Below the pieces are notes generated by a model. The model did not search any database. It saw only the letters and a list, made by a program, of their open reading frames with translations, and had not been told where the DNA came from. From assembly GCF_013201725.1 (NCBI RefSeq), contig NZ_CP053835.1, positions 2,046,001-2,110,000 on the forward strand: a stretch of DNA of 64,000 nucleotides, given 5' to 3'. The translations under genes and the position numbers were made by a program. The DNA comes from Arcobacter defluvii. Its GTDB lineage: Bacteria; Campylobacterota; Campylobacteria; Campylobacterales; Arcobacteraceae. This document shows positions 54,340 through 62,908 of this stretch, in pieces (positions within the stretch are counted from its first letter, which is position 1; each line of letters starts with the position of its first letter).

Positions 54340-57300
54340 TTATATTAAAGAGACCATTAGTTGATTAACAGTTATTGCAATATCTTTTATATCTTTATTT
54401 TCTTTAGTCATAAAAATATCTAAATGATCTCTAATTTTATAAAACTTATCTTTTTCATTAGTTATAAAATTTGTAAAAGCTATATCTGGTGCTTCATTTA
54501 CTCTTTGAAATTCCAATATTTTTTTTGTGTAATGCACAACAATATATTCAATAAATTGTAATATCTGATTTCTTAAAGCCATATCAGTTGAATTTATAAT
54601 TTTAACTCTATTTAATTCTACTATTATTTCTAAAATATTAAATTCATGGATTAATGAATAAAATAAAACAATAACATCTTTAAATGAATGGGGAGTATTT
54701 TCTTTTATAATAATTGCAGCAATAGCAAATCTTAGATAATCAATCACACTATAAAATTTATTAAATTCATCATCATTTTGTATTAGAATTTCTACTTTTT
54801 GTTTGTGAACCTCAGATAATAGTGCAAAAAGTTCAGCTTTATGGTCTAAAATATGAACTGAATCTAACTGATTTTTTTGAAGATATTTAACCATCCATTT
54901 TGTACTTGCATACAAAATATATTCTAATTTATTTATTAGTTTATATTGTTGTTCTACACTCATTTTTGTATCTTGAGCATAAATTTTTTCTCTTATTTCT
55001 TTTGAACCAAAAAGTAATTTTACAACTAAATATGATTTTATTTTTAATAAAAATTTCTCATTTCCAAGTTTTGCATAATCTGAAAGAAAAGTAATACCTT
55101 GATGATTTATCACAATATCAGCCATCATTGTTGCAATTATCTCTCTTTTTAGAGGATGATTTGCTATTTGTTGTTCATAAGCTCCTACAAATGATTGAGG
55201 GAAATATCTAAATAAATATTGTAAAGAAAACTGTTCATCAACTAAAGTTGAATCAAGTATGATTTTTTTGATAAAAATTTTACTATATGATAAAAGAGAA
55301 CCTAAAACTGGTCTTACAATAGAACCATTTATATCTATAATATCACTTAAATTTTCATTTTTAGGTATGTAAAAATCTCTTCTATTAAAGGCTTCTACAT
55401 TATTTTCTAAAACTTCTATAGATTTTATATAATCATTTGGATATTTTCTTGAAAATTGTTCATCTATTGAGATTACACAAGCTTGGTCATAATTACTTTT
55501 TAAAACAAGTTGAACCACTTGTTCTGTTAAAGAATGAAGTGTTTCATTTGCTTGTTTTTCATTTAATATCCCTTGATTTTTTATGATATTTAATAAAATT
55601 TTTAAATTTACTTCATGGTCAGATGTATTAACACCACCTGCGTTATCAATTGCATCTTGATTAATTCTTCCACCATTTAAAGCATATTCAATTCTTGCTT
55701 TTTGTGTAAATCCTAAATTTCCACCTTCACATACAATTTTTGCTTTTAAATCACAGGCATCTACTCTTACAGCTTCATTTTGTTTATCACCCAAATCAAG
55801 ATTATTTTCATCACTTGCTTTTACATAAGTTCCAACTCCTCCATTAAAAAGTAAATCAACATCTAAAGTTAAAAGTTTTTTACACAACTCTTCCCCAGAA
55901 ATTGTTTTTCTTGTACATTTTATAAGTTTTTGTATTTCTGATGTTAGTTCAATTTGTTTATCGCTTCTTTTGAATACTCCACCACCTTTTGAAATCAAAG
56001 ATAAATCATAATTTGCCCAACCACCATCACGAGATTCAAAAAGTCTTTTTCTCTCTTTATATGCAAGTTCAATATTTGGATTTGGATCAATAAAAATTTC
56101 TTTTTGTGAAATTGCTCCAACAAGTTTGAAGTTTTCTGATTCCATCATTCCATTTCCAAAAACATCACCACTCATAGAACCAATCCCAACAACACTTATT
56201 TCATCTTTATGAATATCAATGCCCTCTTCTATAAAAAATCTATTCGTTGAAACCATTGCACCTCGTGCAGTAATTCCTAAATCTTTATGTCCAAAACCAT
56301 TACTTCCACCACTTGCAAAGGCATCACCTAACCAAAATTTTCTTTGTTTTGCTATTTCATTTGCAACATCACTCATAGCAGCAGTTCCTTTATCAGCTGC
56401 AACTACAAAATAAGCGTCATCTTCATCATAACAAACAACATTTGGATTCTTTACAATTTTTCCGTCTATCATATTATCAACTAAATCAAGATTTGCATTT
56501 ATAAACAGTGAATAAATTTGAGTAAAATACTCTTTTGAAATTTCACTTGAATCTTTATTTATTACAAATCCACCCTTAGCTCCATCAGGAATAATAATAG
56601 AGTTTTTTCCTTCTTGAGTAATCATAAGAGATTTTATTTCTTGTCGATAGTCATCATGTCTATCTGACCATCGAAGTCCTCCTCTTGAAACCTTCGTCAT
56701 TCGTAGATGTATTCCATAAAAATCTCTATGATATATAAAATTTTCTATATTTGGTTGTAATCCTTTTAAATCTTTTGCAAAAGTTTTTGTATCAATTTTA
56801 AAAGCTAATGTCTCTTTATCTAAAAAATAGTTTGTTCTTAAAAGTGCTTTTAAAAATGAAACCATGATATTTAAAATTCTATCATCTAAAATTTGTGGTA
56901 CAAGTTTTATTTTATCTTTAATTTTAGTTTCAATTTCTTCAAGAAGTTTTTCTTTACTTTTTATTTTTGGATCAAATTTACTCAAAAAATACTCCACAAA
57001 AAGTGCTGTAATTTCATGATGAAGTGTAAGAGTATTTAAAATTGCAGCTGTATTTATAGTCAAAACTGCTTGCCCTATATACTCTATAAATGCTCTTAAA
57101 ATATTTATTTTTTTCAAATTTAGATTTTCTTCATATACTAAAGAAAAAGCTTTTGAGTGTTTTACTGTCGAATCTTGTAAGGTATAAGTTATAATATCTT
57201 CAATATTATTTTTTGCAATTTCAATTTTTTGTAAATCTGGATTAAAAAGATTAAATCTTGAAATATAAATCATCTCTTTTTTATTCATAACATTATAAGT

Positions 57301-57525
57301 CACTTCATCGATTATTTCAAAACCAATATTATGTAAAAGAGGTGTTATATGAGATAAAAAAAGTTGCTCTTTAGAGAAAATCTTTATATATTTCAAACCT
57401 TTGTTATCTAAAATTTTAGTTACTATTTTATCTTTTAAAACTTTTTGAAAAAGTTCTTCTTCTACTATCAAATCATCAGATGTTAAAATTTGTGAACAAA
57501 TTGCATTTATATCGTGTGTAGTCAT
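54340..57525 (-). CDS. gdhB: NAD-dependent glutamate dehydrogenase, large (about 115 kDa) type
   Basis: 1061 residues. Catalytic core: RVSRGGLRWSDRHDDYRQE (about 280-298), IIPDGAKGGFVINKD with the active Lys, GGSNGFGHKDLGITARGAM, NAD-binding VGIGSMSGDVFGNGM and INQDAIDNAGGVNTSDHEV. It converts glutamate to 2-oxoglutarate and ammonia, a key step for amino-acid-using Campylobacterota. The length sits between short GDH and the 180-kDa type. ATG preceded by AAGGACTTGAATAT. Symbol used loosely; gdh2-type naming is equally common. Confidence 0.93.
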   Translation of the reverse strand: MTTHDINAICSQILTSDDLIVEEELFQKVLKDKIVTKILDNKGLKYIKIFSKEQLFLSHITPLLHNIGFEIIDEVTYNVMNKKEMIYISRFNLFNPDLQKIEIAKNNIEDIITYTLQDSTVKHSKAFSLVYEENLNLKKINILRAFIEYIGQAVLTINTAAILNTLTLHHEITALFVEYFLSKFDPKIKSKEKLLEEIETKIKDKIKLVPQILDDRILNIMVSFLKALLRTNYFLDKETLAFKIDTKTFAKDLKGLQPNIENFIYHRDFYGIHLRMTKVSRGGLRWSDRHDDYRQEIKSLMITQEGKNSIIIPDGAKGGFVINKDSSEISKEYFTQIYSLFINANLDLVDNMIDGKIVKNPNVVCYDEDDAYFVVAADKGTAAMSDVANEIAKQRKFWLGDAFASGGSNGFGHKDLGITARGAMVSTNRFFIEEGIDIHKDEISVVGIGSMSGDVFGNGMMESENFKLVGAISQKEIFIDPNPNIELAYKERKRLFESRDGGWANYDLSLISKGGGVFKRSDKQIELTSEIQKLIKCTRKTISGEELCKKLLTLDVDLLFNGGVGTYVKASDENNLDLGDKQNEAVRVDACDLKAKIVCEGGNLGFTQKARIEYALNGGRINQDAIDNAGGVNTSDHEVNLKILLNIIKNQGILNEKQANETLHSLTEQVVQLVLKSNYDQACVISIDEQFSRKYPNDYIKSIEVLENNVEAFNRRDFYIPKNENLSDIIDINGSIVRPVLGSLLSYSKIFIKKIILDSTLVDEQFSLQYLFRYFPQSFVGAYEQQIANHPLKREIIATMMADIVINHQGITFLSDYAKLGNEKFLLKIKSYLVVKLLFGSKEIREKIYAQDTKMSVEQQYKLINKLEYILYASTKWMVKYLQKNQLDSVHILDHKAELFALLSEVHKQKVEILIQNDDEFNKFYSVIDYLRFAIAAIIIKENTPHSFKDVIVLFYSLIHEFNILEIIVELNRVKIINSTDMALRNQILQFIEYIVVHYTKKILEFQRVNEAPDIAFTNFITNEKDKFYKIRDHLDIFMTKENKDIKDIAITVNQLMVSLI

Positions 57526-57614
57526 ATATTCAAGTCCTTAAAGAAGATTTTATATATGATACTACCTTTTATATCTTAAATATCTATTAAAAAATAATTA
57601 TTAAATTCATATGA

Positions 57615-58082
57615 TTATGCTGTGATTTTTGTAACTTTTGCTTTTAATAATATTTGTAAATCTTTGGGTTTAACTTCTATATCAAGTCCTCTTTTTCCAC
57701 CACTTACAAAAACTGTATCAAAACTATTTACACTATCATCTAAAACTGTTCTTAGTTGTTTTTTTTGCCCTAGAGGGGAAATTCCTCCAAGTAAATAACC
57801 TGTAATTTTTTGTGCTTCATCTTTATTTGCCATTACGGCTTTTTTAACATCAAAAGCAGTTGCTACTTCTTTTAAACTCAATTGATTTGCTACAGGTAAT
57901 ACACAAACTACTAACTCTTTTGGTGTTAATTCAACAAGTAAAGTTTTATAAACTTGTAAGGCATTTAATCCTAATTTTTCTACAGCTTCTTCTCCAAAAT
58001 TTGTACATTCTGGGTCATGGTCATATTTGTGTATTTTAAAATCACATTTGTTTTTTTTAAGTAAATTAATAGCTGGCGTCAT
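57615..58082 (-). CDS. ybaK: YbaK/EbsC-type aminoacyl-tRNA deacylase
   Basis: 155 residues from the ATG at 58082 (GAGGAG upstream; a TTG at 58088 would add two). Motifs: [45 protein letters not shown] with the conserved Lys/Ala context, [14 protein letters not shown] and [15 protein letters not shown], all typical of YbaK, which clears Cys-tRNA(Pro). Its start overlaps the end of the alkC-like gene by 17 bases, so the two are coupled. Confidence 0.92.
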   Translation of the reverse strand: MTPAINLLKKNKCDFKIHKYDHDPECTNFGEEAVEKLGLNALQVYKTLLVELTPKELVVCVLPVANQLSLKEVATAFDVKKAVMANKDEAQKITGYLLGGISPLGQKKQLRTVLDDSVNSFDTVFVSGGKRGLDIEVKPKDLQILLKAKVTKITA

Positions 58083-59151
58083 AAACAAAAAACTCCTCTT
58101 TTACAAACTCTTCACCATTTATCAATAAAGAAATAAAATGTTTTCCTTCATAGTGTTTTCTTGTTGTCATATTTTTAAAATTCTGTTTTTTTATAAAGAT
58201 TTTAGAAAATGATTTTATCTCATTTTGACTTATCATAAAAATTTTTCTATTATGAGTTTTATTTGATTTTAAATAATCAATTGCATATTCAACTCTAATA
58301 TTTCCAATATTTTTATTTGAATTTAATTCAAAAGAAAAAGTCAAATCTTCTCCTAATTTTACCTTTTTATCATAACAAAAATTTGTGATATTAATATGAT
58401 TTACTTTTTCTAAGCCAAATAATTTCAAAATTTTTTCATCACCAATTTTAAGTAAAGTTCTACTTGCATGTTTACAAATCCAATCAAGTTCTTTTGAAAC
58501 TCCTAGATTATTTTTCACAAAATCTATCACCAAATCTGGATTATCTTTTGAAATATCATTTAGATTATTTGCTACAGATTTTTGAACATATTTAGAAGAA
58601 TCATTTTTTAGAAGTTCTATTATTTCCAAAACTTTTGTAGGATTTTTTTTGAATTTTGGCAAAGCAACTGCCCAAGGAAGTCTTGGACGACACCCTTCAC
58701 TAGCTAATCTTCTTAGATGTTCATTTTGTGATTTTACCCAAATTTTCATTTGCTCCATAGTTTCATCTTCATATTTCAAAATAAACTGTCTTATTGCAAA
58801 CTCACTACTTGAATTTATAGTAAAAATTTCTAAAGCTTTTAATGACTCTGTTAAATCATCAAGACCAAAAACCTCAACAAAATCTTGAAAAACCATAGCT
58901 TCAAGTCCACCAAAATCCTCTTTTACTTTTTTTAATATTTCAAGTTGTTCTTTATAAGATAAAGGTAAAAAAGTATTTAAGTTTAAAGAGATATGTCTCA
59001 TCCTTGCTTTTAATTCTAAATCTTGCCAAGTATTATCAAAAATAGAGTTTATAAACTTTTCTTTTTCAAATTTTGCGTAGGTTAAAAATAGTTTATTTGC
59101 TAATTTATCAATAAACTCTTTTGAATATAAATTTTTTAATTGTTCTGCCAT
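58066..59151 (-). CDS. AlkC-type DNA alkylation repair glycosylase
   Basis: 361 residues. HEAT-like helical repeats through about 245, including [36 protein letters not shown] and [15 protein letters not shown], as in AlkC/AlkD proteins that excise cationic alkylated bases. The last 110 residues are beta-rich ([20 protein letters not shown] and [13 protein letters not shown]), fitting the Ig-like C-terminal domain found in AlkC but not AlkD. Eight bases after the RhuM-like gene on the same strand, so probably cotranscribed. Confidence 0.85.
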   Translation of the reverse strand: MAEQLKNLYSKEFIDKLANKLFLTYAKFEKEKFINSIFDNTWQDLELKARMRHISLNLNTFLPLSYKEQLEILKKVKEDFGGLEAMVFQDFVEVFGLDDLTESLKALEIFTINSSSEFAIRQFILKYEDETMEQMKIWVKSQNEHLRRLASEGCRPRLPWAVALPKFKKNPTKVLEIIELLKNDSSKYVQKSVANNLNDISKDNPDLVIDFVKNNLGVSKELDWICKHASRTLLKIGDEKILKLFGLEKVNHINITNFCYDKKVKLGEDLTFSFELNSNKNIGNIRVEYAIDYLKSNKTHNRKIFMISQNEIKSFSKIFIKKQNFKNMTTRKHYEGKHFISLLINGEEFVKEEFFVYDASY

Positions 59152-59158
59152 TTTTTTC

Positions 59159-59995
59159 CTAATTTAATTTTTTTATTAATTCATCAATATCTAAATTCAT
59201 CTTTGAAAGAGCGAACCATTTTTTACCCAAATCTTTAAGACTTGCTCCTATGTGATAAATCTCTTTTTTATCAATTATCAAAAATCTATCGTGGGAATTT
59301 TGGAAAATTTTTAGTGTGATATTATCATATTGTTTTGAATACTTTTCAAAATCTAGTTTTAATTGTTTTGAGATAGTGTTTGTATAAATTATAAAATCAA
59401 TATTTTGATATTTTGAAAATAAAGTTAATACAGTATCATCTACATAGTTATCTATCAAAATCACTTCATTATTGGCTATTTTTAATAAATCATTTATAAA
59501 AGAGTATGAATCATATATTTGTCCATCATAAAAAATTCCTTGATTAGTTTCTAGTTTATTATCTTTTATTTTAGATTTTATAACATTTACATCGTTTTCT
59601 AACAATAGTAATCTTTGTTCTGTTATTTTATGATGATTTATCACATAGCCATCATTTATATAATCTTTAAGTATTGTTGTAGCCCATTTTCTAAATTTTG
59701 TTGCTTTTTTAGAATTTACTCTATATCCAACAGAAATTATTACATCGAGATTATAAAAATTTATCTTTCTTAATTTTCCATCTTTTGCAACCTGTTCCAA
59801 AATGGAACAAGTTGAATTTTGTTCTAATTCTTCATCCTTGTAAATATTTCCAATATGTTTCACAATAGCTGGTCTATTTACATTAAAAATATATGCAATT
59901 TCATCTGCACTTAACCAAACTGTTTGATTATTTACAGAAACTTTGAGTTCTAACTCACCATCAGAATAAACTACTAGATTTGATATATCACTCAT
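59159..59995 (-). CDS. RhuM-family protein with C-terminal HKD-like domain
   Basis: 278 residues. N-terminal RhuM region about 15-120 (TVWLSADEIAYIFNVNRPAI, FYNLDVIISVGYRVNSKKA, FRKWATTILKDYI), typically a DNA-binding-like module of accessory and phage-linked genes. A short coil (125-145) joins a second domain whose end has H235-D-R237-(4)-D242 and GAS at 250-252, i.e. the phospholipase D HxK(x4)D(x6)GS pattern with Arg for Lys. Probably a nuclease-like or nucleic-acid-binding domain with altered chemistry. AAAAGG precedes the ATG. Leads the operon with alkC and ybaK. Confidence 0.83.
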   Translation of the reverse strand: MSDISNLVVYSDGELELKVSVNNQTVWLSADEIAYIFNVNRPAIVKHIGNIYKDEELEQNSTCSILEQVAKDGKLRKINFYNLDVIISVGYRVNSKKATKFRKWATTILKDYINDGYVINHHKITEQRLLLLENDVNVIKSKIKDNKLETNQGIFYDGQIYDSYSFINDLLKIANNEVILIDNYVDDTVLTLFSKYQNIDFIIYTNTISKQLKLDFEKYSKQYDNITLKIFQNSHDRFLIIDKKEIYHIGASLKDLGKKWFALSKMNLDIDELIKKLN

Positions 59996-60139
59996 AATAT
60001 TACCTTTTGGAAATAATTGATTTTGAACTATATCATAAAAGATAATTTTAAATTTAAAATATTACAAATTGAAATATATTATTTGATTATTTTAAAATGA
60101 TGTTAAACTTCAAAAAATTTACTTATATAAGGATTTTAT

Positions 60140-60778
60140 ATGGAAATTACTGAATCTTTTATTCGTCAAAGACGAAATTTACTGTTAACATCAATTGTTC
60201 TATTTCTTATTAATTTTGCAGGGATAGAAATACCAGATAAGTTAATAATTGCTACAAATGAATATAAAATTGAAGATCCAATAATTATTTATATGTTTAT
60301 GTGGACAATGTTATTTTATTTTTTATGGAGATATTTTCAATATTATAATGAATTACTTACAAAACATAAAGAATATAATTTCTTTATTTATCCTATTAGT
60401 TCTCTACCTGAAGAATTATATTTTGATTTTAAAAATATCAATCTGTTTTATGTTATATCATTTTTTTGGTCTATAATAAAAATTCTATTTATTAGTTTTT
60501 CTAATTTTTTATCTTCGATAATATCAAGTATATTCAATAAAAATATAACAGAAACGCTATTACCTTTTATTTTTGCAATATTTGTGATATTTTCATCTAC
60601 TCAAACTCCTTATTATAAAAATAAAGAAATAGAAATATCAAAAAAATTAGAACTGGTTGAAAATAAAATATGGAATGAACCAATACTAAAAATAAAACAT
60701 GAAATAAATAATTACTTTACAATTAAAATATTTGATATTGAAAGTTCACAAAAAATAGATAATTGTAATACAAACTAA
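60140..60778 (+). CDS. Hypothetical polytopic membrane protein
   Basis: 212 residues. About four membrane helices (around 15-33, 48-68, 105-128, 143-160) with a polar C-terminal tail of about 50 residues. N-terminus RQRRNLLLTSIVLFLINFAG looks like a conserved start I have seen in scattered accessory proteins, but I cannot name a family. Very low GC and isoleucine/phenylalanine-rich. AAGGATTTTAT precedes ATG. It faces the pentapeptide-type membrane gene; a shared terminator separates them. Function unknown. Confidence 0.7.
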   Translation: MEITESFIRQRRNLLLTSIVLFLINFAGIEIPDKLIIATNEYKIEDPIIIYMFMWTMLFYFLWRYFQYYNELLTKHKEYNFFIYPISSLPEELYFDFKNINLFYVISFFWSIIKILFISFSNFLSSIISSIFNKNITETLLPFIFAIFVIFSSTQTPYYKNKEIEISKKLELVENKIWNEPILKIKHEINNYFTIKIFDIESSQKIDNCNTN

Positions 60779-60796
60779 GAACTAATTCTTAGTTTA
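60772..60796. terminator. Bidirectional terminator
   Basis: AAACTAAGAA, loop CTAA, TTCTTAGTTT between two convergent membrane protein genes. Confidence 0.75.
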
Positions 60797-60797
60797 T

Positions 60798-62624
60798 TTA
60801 CTTTCTTCTTGTATTTTGACGAATAGAAACAATAAGTTGATAAATCAAATATGCAATTATTACTTTATATATCATTAATCCTAAAAATAGTGTTTCTCCT
60901 TTTGTCATAATAGAAAATGGATTAATCAAATTTGTAATTTCATTAATGTCAATTGAGAAATAACTCATAAATAATAAAAAAGAGAAAATTAAAATTATTT
61001 TTCCAAAATAATTTCTAAAATTTATCAATGAATAAATTGAAATATAAACACCCAATAACAAAATAAATCCAAAAAATTCATCCACATAATAATATGTTTT
61101 TTTCTCAATAAAATAATAAAGATATGAAATATTTAAAATCCATAACAAAACTAAAATCCAGTCCTGAGAATGATTTGAAGAAATTTTATGAAATTTAAAA
61201 ATAATCCATTCAAAGAAATTATTTCTAAAGATTAATTCTTTTTCTCTTTTTTCCATTTCTAATTTATAAAATCTATTTGCTTCAATTATATTATTTGCAT
61301 TATCATAAAAATTTTTAATTATTCTTGCTGTCTCACGATTTGCAACTTTTATATCTGTTGGCTCTCCTATAAATTGTCCTTCTTTATTTTCTCTCTTTTT
61401 ATAGGTAATATCTAAAAAGTTAGCTTCATCATCAAATATTGCATTTCTTAAATCAAGTTTTCCAGTTATAACCATATCCCTAAAAATTGATTTTCCTAGA
61501 AATTTTGTATATTTAAAATCCACATCACAATAAAACTCACACTCACTAAATACTGATATTTTTTCAAAATCTGTTCTTTCAAAATCAACTTTTTTGAATC
61601 CAGTTTGGTAAAAATCTGCTAAATCTTTAAATTTAGTATTATAAAATATAGCTTCTTCTTTTATATCACAAAATTGAATCTTAACTTTTACATCTTTTTC
61701 AAAAACTGTATCTGTTAAATCTATTTTATTTACGGTATATCTTCTAAATATAAAATTATTTTTAACTATACATTTTATAATTTCCAATTTATTTATTTCT
61801 AAATACTCTTTATCTTCTAAAGGTTCATAAAATTCAGTATTATTAAATATCCCTTTCTCAAATTCTATTTTTTCAGCCTTTAAATCCTTTTTAAATTTAC
61901 AATCACTAAAAAGTGTATGATTTATTTTATTACTTTTATCATCAGCTGTTGATATAGATACATCTCGATGAAAAGTACAATTTTGATAAATAATATTTGA
62001 TTCATTTTCAAGAATAGCACTATTTAAGATTGAATAACTATCCAAAAATTCACAATCTTGAAAAAACACTTCAATATCTATCAAATCAAAAAATTTAGCT
62101 TTAAACTTACAAGTATCAAAATGTACTTTTTTTAATTTTCTAATTATCTTCATATAATTAAATTTGTCCCTAGCATCATAAGTAGGAAAAAATATTTGTT
62201 CAAAAATTATAATTTTTTCTTTAAAAAACTCATCTAAATAAGATTGAAATACATACCCATCAATTGATAAATCACTATTTTCAATTTCATTGATTATTAA
62301 ATCAGCAAAATATTTATCCAATTGTTCTTCATTTTGTATTTCAAAGTAATTCCTAATAACTTTTTTTAATTCTTCTTCATTATTTAATATTTGAAAAATT
62401 TTTTTACCATCAATAGTATTTTCTTCACCATAATTAATATTTATTTTTATTTTTACATAATTTTTTATTTCTTCATAATCAATAACATAATTAAATAATT
62501 CTTCGTAAAAATTATCTAAAAATCCAACTTTCCCAAAATCTGTTCGATAATCTGACTTTTCTATATGTAGTATACATTTTTTAGTAGGTGTGCAGTTTAG
62601 ACAATCATCCATGATATTTTCCAT
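60798..62624 (-). CDS. Pentapeptide-repeat-like protein with four C-terminal membrane helices
   Basis: 608 residues. Starts with a Cys cluster CLNCTPTKKCILH (residues 8-20), a helical region to about 150, then a long right-handed beta-helix-type repeat region (about 150-400) with the period-five F or L pattern (for example FKKVDFERTDFEKISVF and KLDLRNAIFDDEANF). A helical hinge with ANRFYKLEMEKREKEL leads to four membrane helices (about 470-600). Such tails occur in pentapeptide membrane proteins of unknown, possibly channel or defence-linked, function. Convergent with another membrane protein; no ion-channel selectivity motif seen. Confidence 0.78.
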   Translation of the reverse strand: MENIMDDCLNCTPTKKCILHIEKSDYRTDFGKVGFLDNFYEELFNYVIDYEEIKNYVKIKININYGEENTIDGKKIFQILNNEEELKKVIRNYFEIQNEEQLDKYFADLIINEIENSDLSIDGYVFQSYLDEFFKEKIIIFEQIFFPTYDARDKFNYMKIIRKLKKVHFDTCKFKAKFFDLIDIEVFFQDCEFLDSYSILNSAILENESNIIYQNCTFHRDVSISTADDKSNKINHTLFSDCKFKKDLKAEKIEFEKGIFNNTEFYEPLEDKEYLEINKLEIIKCIVKNNFIFRRYTVNKIDLTDTVFEKDVKVKIQFCDIKEEAIFYNTKFKDLADFYQTGFKKVDFERTDFEKISVFSECEFYCDVDFKYTKFLGKSIFRDMVITGKLDLRNAIFDDEANFLDITYKKRENKEGQFIGEPTDIKVANRETARIIKNFYDNANNIIEANRFYKLEMEKREKELIFRNNFFEWIIFKFHKISSNHSQDWILVLLWILNISYLYYFIEKKTYYYVDEFFGFILLLGVYISIYSLINFRNYFGKIILIFSFLLFMSYFSIDINEITNLINPFSIMTKGETLFLGLMIYKVIIAYLIYQLIVSIRQNTRRK

Positions 62625-62655
62625 ATAATAATTTTTTTGTTATTATACATAAAAA

Positions 62656-62873
62656 TCCATAGCCTGTGGATTTGAAGTGAGAGACTAATTCATTCATAAT
62701 TATTTATGTGACAAGGAAACGAACACATAAATATAAATCCACAGCACTATGAAGTTAAGCTTATAAGTGTTTATAAACTTAAGTATGGATTCCAAAATAT
62801 CTGAAAATTTGATGTTTTGTTTTGTTGTTGAATAATCAGTTTTTAGGAAAACTTAATATTTTGAAATCCATAA
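62656..62873. repeat. Intergenic region of stacked inverted repeats
   Basis: No ORF. (1) CATAG + CTGTGGATTT (62658-62673) pairs with AAATCCACAG + CTATG (62735-62751), enclosing TATTTATGTG/CACATAAATA (62701-62733). (2) TTAAGCTTATAA/TTATAAACTTAA (62755-62782), one mismatch. (3) TATGGATT.CAAAATAT/ATATTTTG.AATCCATA (62784-62872), 16 of 17 paired. The word TCCATA/TATGGA recurs three times. A structured RNA, an integration scar or a repeat element are all possible. Confidence 0.6.
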
Positions 62874-62880
62874 TTAAATC

Positions 62881-62906
62881 TATAAAGGAAGAAATCTTCC
62901 TTTATA
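62881..62906 (-). terminator. Hairpin after the TonB receptor gene
   Basis: TATAAAGGAAG, loop of 4, CTTCCTTTATA, 3 bases from the receptor stop; on the minus strand followed by a T/A-rich run. Likely terminator. Confidence 0.65.
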
Positions 62907-62908
62907 TT

